Of a DNA stretch of 64,000 nucleotides, positions 27,529 to 37,282 are shown piece by piece (the stretch's first letter is position 1; each line of letters begins with the position of its first letter). Below the pieces are notes generated by a model that ran no database searches, was not told the DNA's origin, and saw nothing but the letters and a program-made list of their open reading frames with translations. Both the position numbers and the translations under genes were made by a program. The stretch is taken from positions 1-64,000 of the forward strand of contig NZ_PPSW01000014.1 in NCBI RefSeq assembly GCF_005876835.1. Direction: 5' to 3'. The stretch is from Pseudoalteromonas phenolica. Lineage in GTDB: Bacteria > Pseudomonadota > Gammaproteobacteria > Enterobacterales > Alteromonadaceae.

Positions 27529-28225
27529 CTTGCTTATCACAATGTTTGTTTGTGTTCTCATTACTGGGCTATTTTTAGTTACAAGAAAACTGAATAGTCA
27601 ATTTCCCTCTCCTCTACTTAACCCTCTGCTGCTTTGTATTGTGATGCTGAGTGCAGTACTGATTTTTGCAGATATTAATTATCAGGACTTTTCCAAAGCC
27701 AGTTATCCCATTCATTTCTTTCTAGAGGTGGCGGTTGTCGCACTCGCCTACCCACTCTATAAGCAAATGCATGAAATTAAGCGAAGTTTGGGCTTGCTAT
27801 TACTAAGTGGTTTTATAGGTGTCACCAGTGCCTCTTTAATTGCCTTCATTCTATGCAAACTCTTTGCTGTACCTGATGAACTGTTAAACTCTTTAATGGC
27901 GCTCTCAGTGACCACTCCAATAACACTCATTATCACAGATGGATTAAACGGTATTCCTGCTATCGCCGCCTTTATGGTTATCTTGATCGGCATGTTTGGT
28001 GCTGTGTTTGGCTTGTCTTTGTTGCATCTATTCAAAGTTAAAGATCAAAGAGTAAAAGGCCTCACTCTTGGAGTAGTATGCCATGGTATCGGCACCGCAG
28101 CTGCGATTGAACACCACCCTCAGGCTGGTGCTTTTGCTTCGGCAGCCATGATAATCAGTGCATTGATCACCGCAATTTGGGTGCCCACGCTTTATGCTAT
28201 ATTGACACAGCTAACTGGTGGTTGA
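27518..28225 (+). CDS. lrgB: LrgB/CidB-family membrane protein
   Basis: A 235-residue polytopic membrane protein. LrgB family features include LLNPLLLCIVMLSAVLIF, PITLIITDGLNGIPAIAAF and GVVCHGIGTAAAIEHHPQAGAFAS. Pairs with the overlapping LrgA-family gene; together they probably form one complex in the inner membrane. Translational coupling is likely from the overlap. Confidence 0.92.
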   Translation: MLSDLLITMFVCVLITGLFLVTRKLNSQFPSPLLNPLLLCIVMLSAVLIFADINYQDFSKASYPIHFFLEVAVVALAYPLYKQMHEIKRSLGLLLLSGFIGVTSASLIAFILCKLFAVPDELLNSLMALSVTTPITLIITDGLNGIPAIAAFMVILIGMFGAVFGLSLLHLFKVKDQRVKGLTLGVVCHGIGTAAAIEHHPQAGAFASAAMIISALITAIWVPTLYAILTQLTGG

Positions 28226-28338
28226 TTTCTTAAAGAATAAAGCAACTCATAAGTATTATAAAACAATGGGTTATTTTATTTCTTATGCTAACCTCTGATT
28301 AACTCCATTATTTGTTTTAAATTTATTAGGTATTGACC

Positions 28339-29166
28339 GTGATCCAACAAGAAATAGAACAAGTTGAACGTTACTACACCATTATTAAAGACTATTTAGT
28401 CAACTACAGCATGCAAGTAGCTGCTGCAATCTTAATCCTCATAATAGGTCTGTGGGTTTCTAAGAAGCTCTCTAAAACGGTGGAACGTTTATTACTAAAG
28501 CATAATATTGATATTGCATTAACCAACTTTATTGCCAATGTGGTGAAAGTGCTGCTTATTGTGATTTTTGTGGTGATTGCCCTCGGAAAACTCGGGATCA
28601 GTATTACCCCGTTTGTTGCTGCCATAGGTGCAGCCTCACTAGGTGCGGGCTTGGCTTTGCAGGGAATGCTGTCGAATTACGGCTCTGGCCTTGCAATTAT
28701 TGCAACTCGCCCATTTGTTGTTGGCGATACCATTTCAGTTAAAGGCGAGTCGGGTCAGGTAAAGATGATTGAATTAGGTCACACCATTTTAATCAACGAA
28801 GAAAACGTCGAGATCACCATTCCTAACAAACATATCGTTGGCGAAGTACTGCATAACTCATTTAACAACTCATTAGTTATGGGCGAAATAGGCATTGCTT
28901 ATAGTGCAGACAGCGATAAAGCCATCAACGTTATTAGAAATATTATCTCTTCTCATGACAAAGTGGCCAACGAGCCGCATGCTAAAATTGGCATAGAGCG
29001 CTTTGATGATAGCGCGGTGATTATTAGCTACCGCTACTGGGCACCTACAACCGAGCTGATTGATACTAAATTAGACGTTAACCAACAAATCTATGCGCAG
29101 ATTAAGGCCTCTGATATCGAAATACCGTTCCCACAACGGGTGGTGACGATTAAAAACGAGAATTAA
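28339..29166 (+). CDS. mscS: Small-conductance mechanosensitive channel (MscS)
   Basis: A 275-residue channel of E. coli MscS size. Three membrane segments are followed by the glycine/alanine-rich pore helix AAIGAASLGAGLALQGMLSNYGSGL. The cytoplasmic vestibule begins RPFVVGDTISVKG and ends in IPFPQRVVTI. It opens under membrane tension to release solutes after hypo-osmotic shock. I take the GTG at 28339, which follows AGG by eight bases, rather than TTG at 28333. Confidence 0.94.
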   Translation: MIQQEIEQVERYYTIIKDYLVNYSMQVAAAILILIIGLWVSKKLSKTVERLLLKHNIDIALTNFIANVVKVLLIVIFVVIALGKLGISITPFVAAIGAASLGAGLALQGMLSNYGSGLAIIATRPFVVGDTISVKGESGQVKMIELGHTILINEENVEITIPNKHIVGEVLHNSFNNSLVMGEIGIAYSADSDKAINVIRNIISSHDKVANEPHAKIGIERFDDSAVIISYRYWAPTTELIDTKLDVNQQIYAQIKASDIEIPFPQRVVTIKNEN

Positions 29167-29206
29167 AATATTTATATTATGATTGCTAAGCTTTTAGCCA
29201 GAGCAT

Positions 29207-29234
29207 AAAAAAGCCGTTCGATTGAACGGCTTTT
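29207..29234. terminator. Bidirectional terminator between mscS and the small-peptide operon
   Basis: AAAAGCCGTTC-GATT-GAACGGCTTTT, an 11-bp stem with flanking A and T runs, lies 26 bp after the stop of the small peptide gene and 41 bp after mscS. Confidence 0.92.
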
Positions 29235-29259
29235 ATATTTTGCTTTAGAACAACTTAAG

Positions 29260-29433
29260 TTATGGTTTAGGCGATTCTAGAGGAGCAGTTGGATCAATCA
29301 CTAAACTCGAGTTTAATGATTCAGTATCAATGCTTTGTTGCTCTGATTTCTTCGGTAAACTAGGAGAGCTAGCACCACCACCTGTTAGACCTCCACCAAC
29401 AATGTACTTTAAATTTTCTATTCCTAATTCCAT
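29260..29433 (-). CDS. 57-residue double-glycine-type small peptide
   Basis: An unrecognised 57-residue peptide: MELGIENLKYIVGGGLTGGG, then a serine/proline-rich, mildly acidic tail ending PLESPKP, with no cysteine and no signal peptide. GGAG lies eight bases before the ATG on the minus strand and the reading frame is clean. The first 14 residues resemble double-glycine leaders of secreted bacteriocins and peptide pheromones (acidic/amide residues, L and I at spaced positions, then GG). It lies 22 bp after the gene for a four-helix membrane protein, and a terminator follows directly. Leader identity and export are inferences; no peptidase-containing ABC transporter is in the window. Confidence 0.7.
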   Translation of the reverse strand: MELGIENLKYIVGGGLTGGGASSPSLPKKSEQQSIDTESLNSSLVIDPTAPLESPKP

Positions 29434-29455
29434 TATAAATTCTCCAAAAATAAAC

Positions 29456-29974
29456 TTATAAAATCTCTTGTGAATTCAATTCACTCTTTCTTTTAATTTT
29501 AAATACAAAGGAAAAACAGACTACATATGCTAATATCATCATTATCTTTTGAAGAGAATCTCTTACATATAATTTGTAATAGGCATTTTCTAACCAATCC
29601 ATCCAATAGAAGTATACTTCTACAAATGTAATAAAATTACTCACAATACAAACGAAGCTAATAATAAGTAAAATAGCTTCTTGAGGGGTATAACGATGTT
29701 GTTCATAAGCTTCTTTAAAAAAACTTACTCTTTGAAATTTATATGCCCAATACCTTCGGCCAAAAACAAAAATTACGAATAAACCTGAAATACTCATCGA
29801 CCAAAGATAAAATAATATCGGTTTAGTCAATGCCCATTGCAAAGTAAGTAAACCTACTATTGCAGATAAAAGGCAACAAGTTAACATATACCTTGCATTA
29901 ATATCTTTCCAAGCAGCGATCAAGCTAATAAAGCATACAACAAAGCCTAACCAATCTAAAAAAGGAATAGTCAT
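29456..29974 (-). CDS. Four-helix membrane protein of unknown function, middle gene of XRE/peptide operon
   Basis: A 172-residue protein with four predicted membrane segments (about residues 8-22, 30-48, 53-70, 98-118, with a further hydrophobic stretch near 142-158) and a basic tail. I recognise no family. Its ATG overlaps the stop of the XRE gene by four bases (ATGA), so it is translationally coupled to the regulator. It is followed by the 57-residue peptide gene. It could be an immunity protein, exporter or sensor for that peptide; none of these is shown. Codon use is more AT-rich than its neighbours, which hints at transfer. Confidence 0.75.
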   Translation of the reverse strand: MTIPFLDWLGFVVCFISLIAAWKDINARYMLTCCLLSAIVGLLTLQWALTKPILFYLWSMSISGLFVIFVFGRRYWAYKFQRVSFFKEAYEQHRYTPQEAILLIISFVCIVSNFITFVEVYFYWMDWLENAYYKLYVRDSLQKIMMILAYVVCFSFVFKIKRKSELNSQEIL

Positions 29975-30273
29975 TCTTTCACCTCTTCAACATCTTTATT
30001 ATTCTTATTTTCTTTGTCATTTTTCTTACCGAAAATATCAAAGTATGAGGCAGGATCGCGACCACTGATCAACAGTATGTCGATAAATTTGCTGAGTGGG
30101 ATTTCGTTTTTACCGCTTTCCCAATTTGAGATGGTTGATTGGTCGCACTCAGATATCATACGCTTAGCAAGCTCAGCTTGGCTTAAGCCTAGTTCTTGCC
30201 TGATCTGACGAATAAATCGCTGTGCTTCAACCTTGAAGCTAAAAGTCTTCCTTTTGCGCTCGGTTGCTTTCAT
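29971..30273 (-). CDS. XRE-family helix-turn-helix regulator
   Basis: A 100-residue protein with a Cro/CI-type HTH at about residues 20-75 (IRQELGLSQAELAKRMI, then QSTISNWESGKNEIPLSKF) and a lysine/asparagine-rich tail. First gene of the small operon with the membrane protein and peptide. A near-palindrome AGTCATGCACGACT at 30336-30349 lies between its likely promoter and its start, a usual place for self-repression. Confidence 0.88.
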   Translation of the reverse strand: MKATERKRKTFSFKVEAQRFIRQIRQELGLSQAELAKRMISECDQSTISNWESGKNEIPLSKFIDILLISGRDPASYFDIFGKKNDKENKNNKDVEEVKE

Positions 30274-30335
30274 TATTTCCTTTCCAAGAAAAGCTATATC
30301 CTTAGCTTTCTCAATAAAACAGTTTTACTAAGTTA

Positions 30336-30349
30336 AGTCATGCACGACT
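30336..30349. promoter_or_regulatory. Operator-like near-palindrome upstream of the XRE gene
   Basis: AGTCATGCACGACT is symmetric at 12 of 14 positions, 63 bp before the start codon and just downstream of the likely transcription start. It is probably bound by the XRE regulator encoded next to it. Confidence 0.5.
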
Positions 30350-30362
30350 AAAAATTTACAGT

Positions 30363-30392
30363 ATAATAACAGAGCCGTTTCATAAGTGAAAC
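30363..30392 (-). promoter_or_regulatory. Likely sigma70 promoter of the XRE/peptide operon
   Basis: On the minus strand TTTCAC and TATTAT are 17 bases apart. The -35 element lies inside an inverted repeat GTTTCA-TAAG-TGAAAC (30377-30392, plus strand), which may be a second operator. Confidence 0.45.
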
Positions 30393-30470
30393 ACTCTTTT
30401 TGGTTCTTTATTAGGCAAGATTTGTGATGTTAAGAAAAAAGTCCGTTCGACTTAACTAATAGACAAGCAT

Positions 30471-30501
30471 AAAAAAGGCCCGATAGTGCAATATCGAGCC
30501 T
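30471..30501 (-). terminator. Terminator after cysS
   Basis: Minus-strand hairpin GGCTCGATA/TATCGGGCC with one mismatch and a following T run, 29 bp after the cysS stop. Confidence 0.75.
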
Positions 30502-30529
30502 CAGTATTAATTTTTAACTTAAAGCTTAT

Positions 30530-31909
30530 TTATGCTTTGCGCCAAGTTGTTTTACCTGCGCTGTCCTCAAGTACAACGCCCATCGCCGTTAACGCATCAC
30601 GCGCTGCATCCGCAGCAGCCCAATCTTTATTCGCACGCGCTGTTAAACGCTGCTCAATTAACGCTTCAATCTTAGCGACTTCGTCGTCGTCTTGCTCGCC
30701 TTGTAAGAATTGCTCTGGTTGTTGCTGTGCAATACCTAGCACTTCAGCAAGCTTCACAAGAATAAACGCGTGCTCGCCCGCCGCTTTTGCATCCTTTTCT
30801 TTTAGCAAGTTAACTTCTTTTGCTAATTCAAAGATAACTGGCAGCGCTTCTGGTGTATTGAAGTCATCGTTCATCGCTGTTTCAAAACGCTTAGCAAACT
30901 CTGTTTGCTTGTAATCAACTTCAACTAGCTCAACACCACGTAACGCTGTGTAAATACGCTCAAGAGATGAACGTGCTTGATCTAGATTCTCTTGTGAGTA
31001 GTTAAGCTGGCTGCGATAGTGGCCGTTAATTAAAAAATAACGTACTGTTTCGCGGTCGTATTGCTTTAATACTTCACGCACTGTAAAGAAGTTACCTAAC
31101 GATTTAGACATCTTCTCTTTATTTACTTGCACCATACCTGTATGGATCCAAGTATTTACATAGTTACCGTTATTCGCGCAGCATGACTGGGCTATTTCAT
31201 TCTCATGGTGCGGGAACTGTAAGTCTGAACCACCACCGTGAATGTCAAAGTGCTCACCTAAATGTTTCTGGCTCATTGCACTACATTCGATGTGCCAGCC
31301 AGGACGACCTTCGCCCCAAGGTGAAGACCAAGAAGGTTCTCCTGCTTTGGCTTTTTTCCAAAGTACGAAATCTAGAGGATCATCTTTGCCTTCAGCCACT
31401 TCAACTCGCGCACCCGCTTGTAGCATATCTAAATCTTGCTGAGACAATTGACCGTATTGTTCAAATGTTGATACATCAAATAATACGTCGCCGTTTTGTG
31501 CAACGTAGGCGTGTTTCTTCTCAACAAGGCGTTCGATCATGTCGATGATCTCATTCATATGGCCGGTTACCGTTGGCTCAATATCAGCTGGCAACATGTT
31601 CAATGCTTCAAAGTCTTCGTGCATTGATTTAGTCATACGAACCGTTAAGTCGTTTATTTCTTCATTGTTTTCAGCAGCACGCTTGATAATTTTGTCGTCT
31701 ACATCGGTGATGTTACGTACATATGTAACATCAAACCCTAAATAGCGAAGGTAGCGATTCATTACATCAAAAGAAACGTAAGTACGCGCGTGACCCACGT
31801 GGCAGAAATCATAAATGGTGATACCACACACATACATGTCGACTTTGCCTTCGACAAGAGGTTTAAACGGCGCTTTTTCACGAGTAAGTGTGTTGTATAT
31901 CTGCAACAT
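30530..31909 (-). CDS. cysS: Cysteinyl-tRNA synthetase
   Basis: Class I aminoacyl-tRNA synthetase of 459 residues, the usual length. The HIGH-type motif is HVGHARTY near residue 38, preceded by the zinc cysteine in [11 protein letters not shown]. Further zinc ligands are in WHIECSAMS and the [15 protein letters not shown] region; KMSKSLGNF is near residue 265. The C-terminal anticodon region is typical. Single gene, divergent from ppiB. Confidence 0.97.
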   Translation of the reverse strand: MLQIYNTLTREKAPFKPLVEGKVDMYVCGITIYDFCHVGHARTYVSFDVMNRYLRYLGFDVTYVRNITDVDDKIIKRAAENNEEINDLTVRMTKSMHEDFEALNMLPADIEPTVTGHMNEIIDMIERLVEKKHAYVAQNGDVLFDVSTFEQYGQLSQQDLDMLQAGARVEVAEGKDDPLDFVLWKKAKAGEPSWSSPWGEGRPGWHIECSAMSQKHLGEHFDIHGGGSDLQFPHHENEIAQSCCANNGNYVNTWIHTGMVQVNKEKMSKSLGNFFTVREVLKQYDRETVRYFLINGHYRSQLNYSQENLDQARSSLERIYTALRGVELVEVDYKQTEFAKRFETAMNDDFNTPEALPVIFELAKEVNLLKEKDAKAAGEHAFILVKLAEVLGIAQQQPEQFLQGEQDDDEVAKIEALIEQRLTARANKDWAAADAARDALTAMGVVLEDSAGKTTWRKA

Positions 31910-32092
31910 TGAGTCTGTTTCCTAATCCAATAATAGACATAAGCCGCAATCATAACACTTGAATACGCCCTGCTCTACACCCGATTGCAGCTATTTCCCG
32001 ATAAATACGCCATTAACACAAAGCTTTAACCGATTTATATTCTGCTATAAAATACATTCCTTTAATAAACACATATCTAATAGGTAACCACA

Positions 32093-32584
32093 ATGGTTGT
32101 ACTTCAAACAAACTTTGGTGAAATCAAAGTAAACCTTTTTGCAGAAGAAGCGCCTGCAACAGTTGAAAACTTTTTAAACTATGCAAAGTCAGGTTTTTAT
32201 GACGGCACTATCTTCCACCGCGTAATCGACGGTTTCATGGTTCAAGGTGGTGGTTTCGCTCAAGGTATGGAACAAAAGTCTGTTCAAGCACCAATTCAAA
32301 ATGAAGCAAACAACGGTCTGAGCAACAAGACTGGTACACTTGCTATGGCACGTACACCAGATCCTCACTCTGCGACAGCTCAGTTCTTCATCAACGTGAA
32401 CGACAATGACTTCTTAAACTTCTCTAGCGAAACTTCGCAGGGTTGGGGTTACTGTGTATTCGGTGAAGTTGTAGAAGGCATGGACGTAGTAAACAAGATC
32501 AAATCTGTTGCTACAGGTTCTTCTGGCTTCCACCAGGACGTACCACTTGAAGATGTGATCATCGAGAAGGTGACTGTTGCTTAA
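32093..32584 (+). CDS. ppiB: Peptidyl-prolyl cis-trans isomerase B (cyclophilin)
   Basis: A 163-residue cytoplasmic cyclophilin with no signal peptide. Active-site segments are [16 protein letters not shown] (catalytic arginine), [20 protein letters not shown] and [15 protein letters not shown]. Catalyses proline isomerisation in folding. Followed by its own hairpin and then lpxH. In many gammaproteobacteria cysS, ppiB and lpxH are neighbours, as here. Confidence 0.95.
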   Translation: MVVLQTNFGEIKVNLFAEEAPATVENFLNYAKSGFYDGTIFHRVIDGFMVQGGGFAQGMEQKSVQAPIQNEANNGLSNKTGTLAMARTPDPHSATAQFFINVNDNDFLNFSSETSQGWGYCVFGEVVEGMDVVNKIKSVATGSSGFHQDVPLEDVIIEKVTVA

Positions 32585-32603
32585 TTCTGAGCGTTAAGCA
32601 ATT

Positions 32604-32635
32604 AAGGCTAGGTATGTACCTAGCCTTGTCTTTTT
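32604..32635 (+). terminator. Terminator after ppiB
   Basis: AAGGCTAGGTA/TACCTAGCCTT, an 11-bp stem with a tight loop, then GTC and five T residues, 20 bp past the stop. Confidence 0.8.
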
Positions 32636-32671
32636 CACACTCACTATTCATTTTCTTTCTAGGCTTTTTGA

Positions 32672-33415
32672 ATGGCATCTCGCAAAACCTACTTTATCTC
32701 TGACTTACATTTAACCGAAGACCGTCCTGATATCACCAATGCATTCAAGCTTTTTCTTGAAATGCACATGACTGATGACGTCGATGCGTTATATATTCTC
32801 GGAGATTTTTTTGAAGTATGGATAGGTGATGATGGTCATACAGCGCTCACTGACGAAGTAGCTTCGCTGTTAAACTCTGTGTCAGACAGAGCTATTCAAG
32901 TATTTTTTACCCATGGTAATCGAGACTTTTTACTTGGGAAGAAATATGCCAAGCAAGCAGGCATGACTTTATTACCTGAACAACAAGTCATTGATTTATA
33001 CGGTACACCTACTGTCATTCTGCACGGCGACGAAATGTGCACACAAGACATTGCCTATCAAAAGTTCCGCAAGAAAAGTCGAGGCTGGTGGTGGCCAAAA
33101 CTAATGCTTGCTATGCCGCTCAGTTATAGAAGAAAAGTTGCCAAACAAGCGCGTCAAAAAAGTATCGAAAGCCAAAAAGGCAAACCATTAGATATTCTAG
33201 ATGTGACTACTGACGCAGTTTTGGACATGTTTGCAAAGCATAATGTAAAACACATGATCCACGGTCACACACACAGACCAAATGTGCACACAATTGAAAA
33301 AGACGGAGACACGTTAACCAGAACAGTACTCGGTGATTGGTATTCGCAAAGCTCTTATTTAGTGGTCACTGAAGACGAACAAACGTTACACCAAGGAAAA
33401 CCATTTACCGGATAA
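32672..33415 (+). CDS. lpxH: UDP-2,3-diacylglucosamine diphosphatase (LpxH)
   Basis: Metallophosphoesterase of lipid A synthesis that makes 2,3-diacylglucosamine 1-phosphate from UDP-2,3-diacylglucosamine on the inner face of the membrane. The 247-residue protein has all five motif groups: SDLHL near the start, LGDFFEVWIGDD, HGNRDFLLG, LHGDEMCT and IHGHTHRPNVH. Length and motifs are standard. It is convergent with the DUF218 gene. Confidence 0.95.
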   Translation: MASRKTYFISDLHLTEDRPDITNAFKLFLEMHMTDDVDALYILGDFFEVWIGDDGHTALTDEVASLLNSVSDRAIQVFFTHGNRDFLLGKKYAKQAGMTLLPEQQVIDLYGTPTVILHGDEMCTQDIAYQKFRKKSRGWWWPKLMLAMPLSYRRKVAKQARQKSIESQKGKPLDILDVTTDAVLDMFAKHNVKHMIHGHTHRPNVHTIEKDGDTLTRTVLGDWYSQSSYLVVTEDEQTLHQGKPFTG

Positions 33416-33473
33416 TTTCCTAGTTTGAGATTGAATATAGCAAACGTGATTGGTTTCTTCTAAATGGCCTAAT

Positions 33474-33995
33474 TTATTGAATTTTTGTTTCAATATCGGC
33501 CAACAGCATATCTATATTTTTAGCTTCTCTTTGTAACGCCTTTGCTTCATGTGCTAATAACTTTACTAGTTCATGCTCACAAACAGGCGTTGGCGCTTCG
33601 ACACACTCAAGCAAAAGTTCAGGACAAAGACGATTAAAGATGTACTTTGCTCTTTTCATATGAAAACTCGAGGTGATCAGTACAACTTCAGAAATAGCTG
33701 CCTGTTTTAAGATAGGTTTTGCAAGCAAAGCATCTTCTAAAGTAAAACGGCTTTCGGCGATGGGGAAAAATTGAGTATCGGGAACACCCAACACTTTTAA
33801 ATGAGCTATTACGTAGTCTGCATGAGCGTGTTCAGTCACATTAAAATGCGCACCAAACCCACCGGTACAAAGGATCTTTAACTCTGGATAATTTAAATGG
33901 TATTCGAAAGCTGTCTGACATCGTGATTTAACAATTTCAGACAACTCCCCTTGTGCATTATTTGGTCCACCCAGTAAAATAATCGCTTTTGACAT
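33474..33995 (-). CDS. YdcF-like DUF218 protein
   Basis: A 173-residue soluble protein of the DUF218/YdcF fold, starting KAIILLGGPNNAQGELSEIV and containing ILCTGGFGAHFN, ESRFTLEDA and VVLITSSFHMKRAKYIFN with its serine/histidine pair. DUF218 proteins have roles in envelope or sugar metabolism but most lack assigned substrates. It has no membrane anchor, unlike SanA or ElyC. It lies 31 bp after miaE and is probably cotranscribed with it. Confidence 0.82.
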   Translation of the reverse strand: MSKAIILLGGPNNAQGELSEIVKSRCQTAFEYHLNYPELKILCTGGFGAHFNVTEHAHADYVIAHLKVLGVPDTQFFPIAESRFTLEDALLAKPILKQAAISEVVLITSSFHMKRAKYIFNRLCPELLLECVEAPTPVCEHELVKLLAHEAKALQREAKNIDMLLADIETKIQ

Positions 33996-34026
33996 TTAAT
34001 CCCTTATATCTGTCTTTTAAACTTTT

Positions 34027-34785
34027 CTAAGCTAGCGTCGGCGCACCTGAATGGAATTTGAAGTCTTCATCTGGAGAGGCTATTAATTCAGCTTCTACCT
34101 CACCAAAAAATGCTACACGCTCAGATATGTCTTTACCTGCAATTTCTTCTGCCAGTGTCAGATAGTCCTGATAGTGACGCGCTTCAGAGCGCAGTAACGA
34201 CACATAAAAATCACCGAGCTTTTTATCTACATGTGGAGCCAATTTTGCGAATCGCTCACAAGAGCGGGCTTCGATATAAGCGCCACAGATCAGTTTGTCG
34301 ATGAGTTTTTCAGGCTCATAAGTGCGAACATGTTTAAGTAGTCCACTTGCGTAACGACTTGATGCACAATATTCGTATTCAACACCACAGTCATGCATGA
34401 TTTCTAATACTTGATAAAAGTGATGCAACTCTTCTTTGATAAGCAAGACCATTTTATCAATTAAATCTTGGCCATAAGCGGTCTGTGCCTTAGGCACCAT
34501 AGATTTATTCAACTTATTGCAATCTGCTAGCTCTTGCCAACTGCCTGTTTTACGATAGGTAAAATCTTCATACGGCTTCAACCACTCTAAAAGCGCCGTG
34601 CCACTGTCTTTATCTACTGCGTATTTACGGATCAAATACATAGCAGATTGTGCTGCTTTTAGCTCGCAGACCATATGGTCAATTAAAATGACAGGTAGGT
34701 TTTTAGGGTCTTTTGCTGCTTCAATCCAACTAGTAGGTGTTTCGCATTGTAAGAATTGATTTATTGGCTCTAAAAGCTTATCCAA
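34027..34785 (-). CDS. miaE: tRNA 2-methylthio-N6-isopentenyladenosine hydroxylase (MiaE)
   Basis: Diiron monooxygenase that hydroxylates ms2i6A at position 37 of tRNAs. The 252-residue protein has a ferritin-like four-helix core with metal ligands in DHMVCELKAAQSA, IKEELHHFYQVLEIM, GAYIEARSCERFAKLAP and LLRSEARHYQDYL (EX(2)H and E ligands in pairs). Length is normal. The window also carries ygfZ, whose product supports MiaB, the enzyme acting just before MiaE; that link is knowledge-based. Confidence 0.93.
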   Translation of the reverse strand: MDKLLEPINQFLQCETPTSWIEAAKDPKNLPVILIDHMVCELKAAQSAMYLIRKYAVDKDSGTALLEWLKPYEDFTYRKTGSWQELADCNKLNKSMVPKAQTAYGQDLIDKMVLLIKEELHHFYQVLEIMHDCGVEYEYCASSRYASGLLKHVRTYEPEKLIDKLICGAYIEARSCERFAKLAPHVDKKLGDFYVSLLRSEARHYQDYLTLAEEIAGKDISERVAFFGEVEAELIASPDEDFKFHSGAPTLA

Positions 34786-35016
34786 GGCTGACTCTCAAAG
34801 TGGCTCTAATAAAAATTACCGCGAATTGTATCATAAAACTGACTCAGGCTAATGCATTGGATCAAAGGAAGATTATTGCGTTCAAAGAATTCAAAACTTT
34901 TCAATTAGACGAAAGTTTAACCATTTCTTGACAAAGAAATGCTTCTTACGCATAAATAACTATGAAAGATGTATAAAAAACACACACCCTTTGCCAAATT
35001 CTGATAAGGAGGCCTT

Positions 35017-35616
35017 ATGATTTTAAATCATTTATGGGGCTTGTACGCTCACCCACTCGAAGAGTGGCAAACCATAGATAATCGTCATGAGAGCATGAAG
35101 TATAGTTTATCTCATATCGCGCTTATCGCATTAATCCCAAGTATTATGGGATACATTTCTTCTGTACACATTGGCTGGCGCATCGGCACATCAGACGTCG
35201 CATTTCTAACACATGAAAGTGCCCTATTGATTGGTGTCGCTATGTATTTTGCACTGATTATGGGGGTATTTGCTCTAGCCTATTTAGCACATTGGATGGC
35301 GGTTACATTCGGAGCTAAGCCAACGTATACACAAACTTTAGAGCTCGCGGCTTACACGGCCACACCTGTATTTATGTCGGCAGTATCTGCTGTTTTTCCT
35401 GAATTGTGGTTTGTAGTGACTGTAGGTATGGCCGCACTGGCTTATTCTGTTTACTTGCTTTATACCGGTGTTCCTATTTTAATGCACATCCCTGAGGAGC
35501 GAGGCTTTATCTATGCCAGCTCTGTGGTGACTTGTGGATTGGTCTTAATTGTAATTATTATGGCGGGTACAGCTATTTTATGGACTAATGGCATAATTAG
35601 CCCTACCTTTAGTTAG
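35017..35616 (+). CDS. Yip1-family inner-membrane protein
   Basis: A 199-residue protein with about five membrane segments and the Yip1-domain start LYAHPLEEWQTIDN, then YTQTLELAAYTATPVFMSAV and a late VYLLYTGVPILMHIPEERGF. AAGGAGG lies directly upstream of the ATG. Function in bacteria is not known. Single gene with a terminator. Confidence 0.85.
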   Translation: MILNHLWGLYAHPLEEWQTIDNRHESMKYSLSHIALIALIPSIMGYISSVHIGWRIGTSDVAFLTHESALLIGVAMYFALIMGVFALAYLAHWMAVTFGAKPTYTQTLELAAYTATPVFMSAVSAVFPELWFVVTVGMAALAYSVYLLYTGVPILMHIPEERGFIYASSVVTCGLVLIVIIMAGTAILWTNGIISPTFS

Positions 35617-35660
35617 GGTGCTTTAAATAGCCCCTAAATTTTTGCTTTTATCCAAAAGTT

Positions 35661-35687
35661 AAAAGGAGCGAATAATCGCTCCTTTTT
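35661..35687. terminator. Bidirectional terminator between the Yip1 gene and purF
   Basis: AAAAGGAGCGA-ATAA-TCGCTCCTTTT, an 11-bp stem with flanking A and T runs between convergent genes. Confidence 0.93.
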
Positions 35688-35723
35688 ATTTAAGGTGTAT
35701 TTATTAGTTATTCGCTAACTAAT

Positions 35724-37250
35724 TTACTCACCTTCTGACTCTTCTTGGTTATGTAACTCAAGTGAAGCAGACATTGCTTGCTCACGTGTTGATTTTGCAG
35801 AGTCATTACGTAACGCATCAATACGATTTAGGTATTCTTGATCGATATCACCTGTGATGTACTGACCATCAAATACCGATGTTTCGAATTCTGTTACTTC
35901 AGGGTTTTCTTGACGAACTGCAGCGATAAGATCTTCAATAGATTGATAGATTAAGCCGTCTGAACCAATACTCTGGTTGATATCATCTACTTCACGGCCG
36001 TGTGCAATTAGCTCTGCAGCTGATGGCATGTCGATACCATATACGTTCGGGAAACGAACTTCTGGTGCAGCTGAAGCAAAGTATACGTTTTTCGCGCCTG
36101 CTTCACGAGCCATCTCAACGATCTGAGCTGAAGTTGTACCACGTACAATTGAGTCATCTACAAGTAATACGTTTTTACCTTCAAATTCTCTGTCGATCGC
36201 ATTTAATTTACGACGTACAGATTTCTTACGCATTTCTTGACCCGGCATAATAAATGTACGGCCTATGTAACGGTTCTTTACAAAACCTTGACGGTAAGGC
36301 TTGTCTAAAACCGTTGCAATTTCTAGCGCAACATCACATGACGTTTCAGGGATTGGAATAACTACATCGATGTCTTTATCAGCCCATTCCCGAGCAATCT
36401 TCTCACCTAGCTTCGTACCCATATTTACACGTGTCGCGTAAACTGACATGTTATCGATTACAGAATCAGGACGTGCGAAGTATACAAACTCAAAAATACA
36501 TGGTGCATGTTGTGTATTAACAGCACACATTTGAGAGAATAGTTGACCATCTTCAGTTACGTAAATTGCTTCACCTGGTGCTACGTCACGCACAAATTCA
36601 AAGCCGTCAGCTTTAAGTGCCACGCTTTCTGAAGCAAACATGTATTCAGTACCGCTTTCAGTTTCACGCTTACCATATACAAGTGGACGAATACCTTTCG
36701 GATCACGGAAAGCCACAATACCGTGACCAATGATCATCGCAATACTTGCGTAACCACCAACAACTAGCTCATTCACATTTGAAATTGCACTGAACATATC
36801 TTCAGCTTCAAGCTTTAACTTACCTGATTTGCAAAGTTGATGCGCTAAGATGTTTAAAAGAATTTCAGAATCTGAAGTGGTGTTTACATGACGGCGAGCT
36901 TGGCTGAATAATAACTCTTTAAGCGCTTCTGCGTTTGTTAGGTTACCATTGTGCGCTAAGGCAATACCAAATGGAGAGTTTACATAAAATGGCTGTGCTT
37001 CTGCAGAACTTGAAGAGCCTGCAGTTGGGTAACGCACATGGCCGATACCAATATTGCCTTGAAGGCGCTTCATATGGCGGGTATGAAACACATCTTTAAC
37101 AAGGCCGTTTGCTTTTCTTAAGCTAAACGTATTGTTATCGATTGTGATGATGCCTGCTGCATCTTGCCCACGGTGTTGCAAAACAGTTAAGCCGTCATAC
37201 AAAGCCTGATTAACAGGAGATGTTGCGACTATACCAACGATACCACACAT
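35724..37250 (-). CDS. purF: Amidophosphoribosyltransferase (PurF)
   Basis: First committed enzyme of purine synthesis, making phosphoribosylamine from PRPP and glutamine. The 508-residue protein begins MCGIVGIV with the Ntn nucleophile cysteine at position 2. The glutaminase domain has [11 protein letters not shown] and [10 protein letters not shown]; the phosphoribosyltransferase domain has the PRPP motif [14 protein letters not shown]. It ends the cluster running from asd through fimV, truA, accD, folC, dedD and cvpA. No clear PurR box was recognised upstream of cvpA. Confidence 0.97.
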   Translation of the reverse strand: MCGIVGIVATSPVNQALYDGLTVLQHRGQDAAGIITIDNNTFSLRKANGLVKDVFHTRHMKRLQGNIGIGHVRYPTAGSSSSAEAQPFYVNSPFGIALAHNGNLTNAEALKELLFSQARRHVNTTSDSEILLNILAHQLCKSGKLKLEAEDMFSAISNVNELVVGGYASIAMIIGHGIVAFRDPKGIRPLVYGKRETESGTEYMFASESVALKADGFEFVRDVAPGEAIYVTEDGQLFSQMCAVNTQHAPCIFEFVYFARPDSVIDNMSVYATRVNMGTKLGEKIAREWADKDIDVVIPIPETSCDVALEIATVLDKPYRQGFVKNRYIGRTFIMPGQEMRKKSVRRKLNAIDREFEGKNVLLVDDSIVRGTTSAQIVEMAREAGAKNVYFASAAPEVRFPNVYGIDMPSAAELIAHGREVDDINQSIGSDGLIYQSIEDLIAAVRQENPEVTEFETSVFDGQYITGDIDQEYLNRIDALRNDSAKSTREQAMSASLELHNQEESEGE

Positions 37251-37282
37251 TAAATTTTTCCTCGCCGATTAACGGTTTCCGA

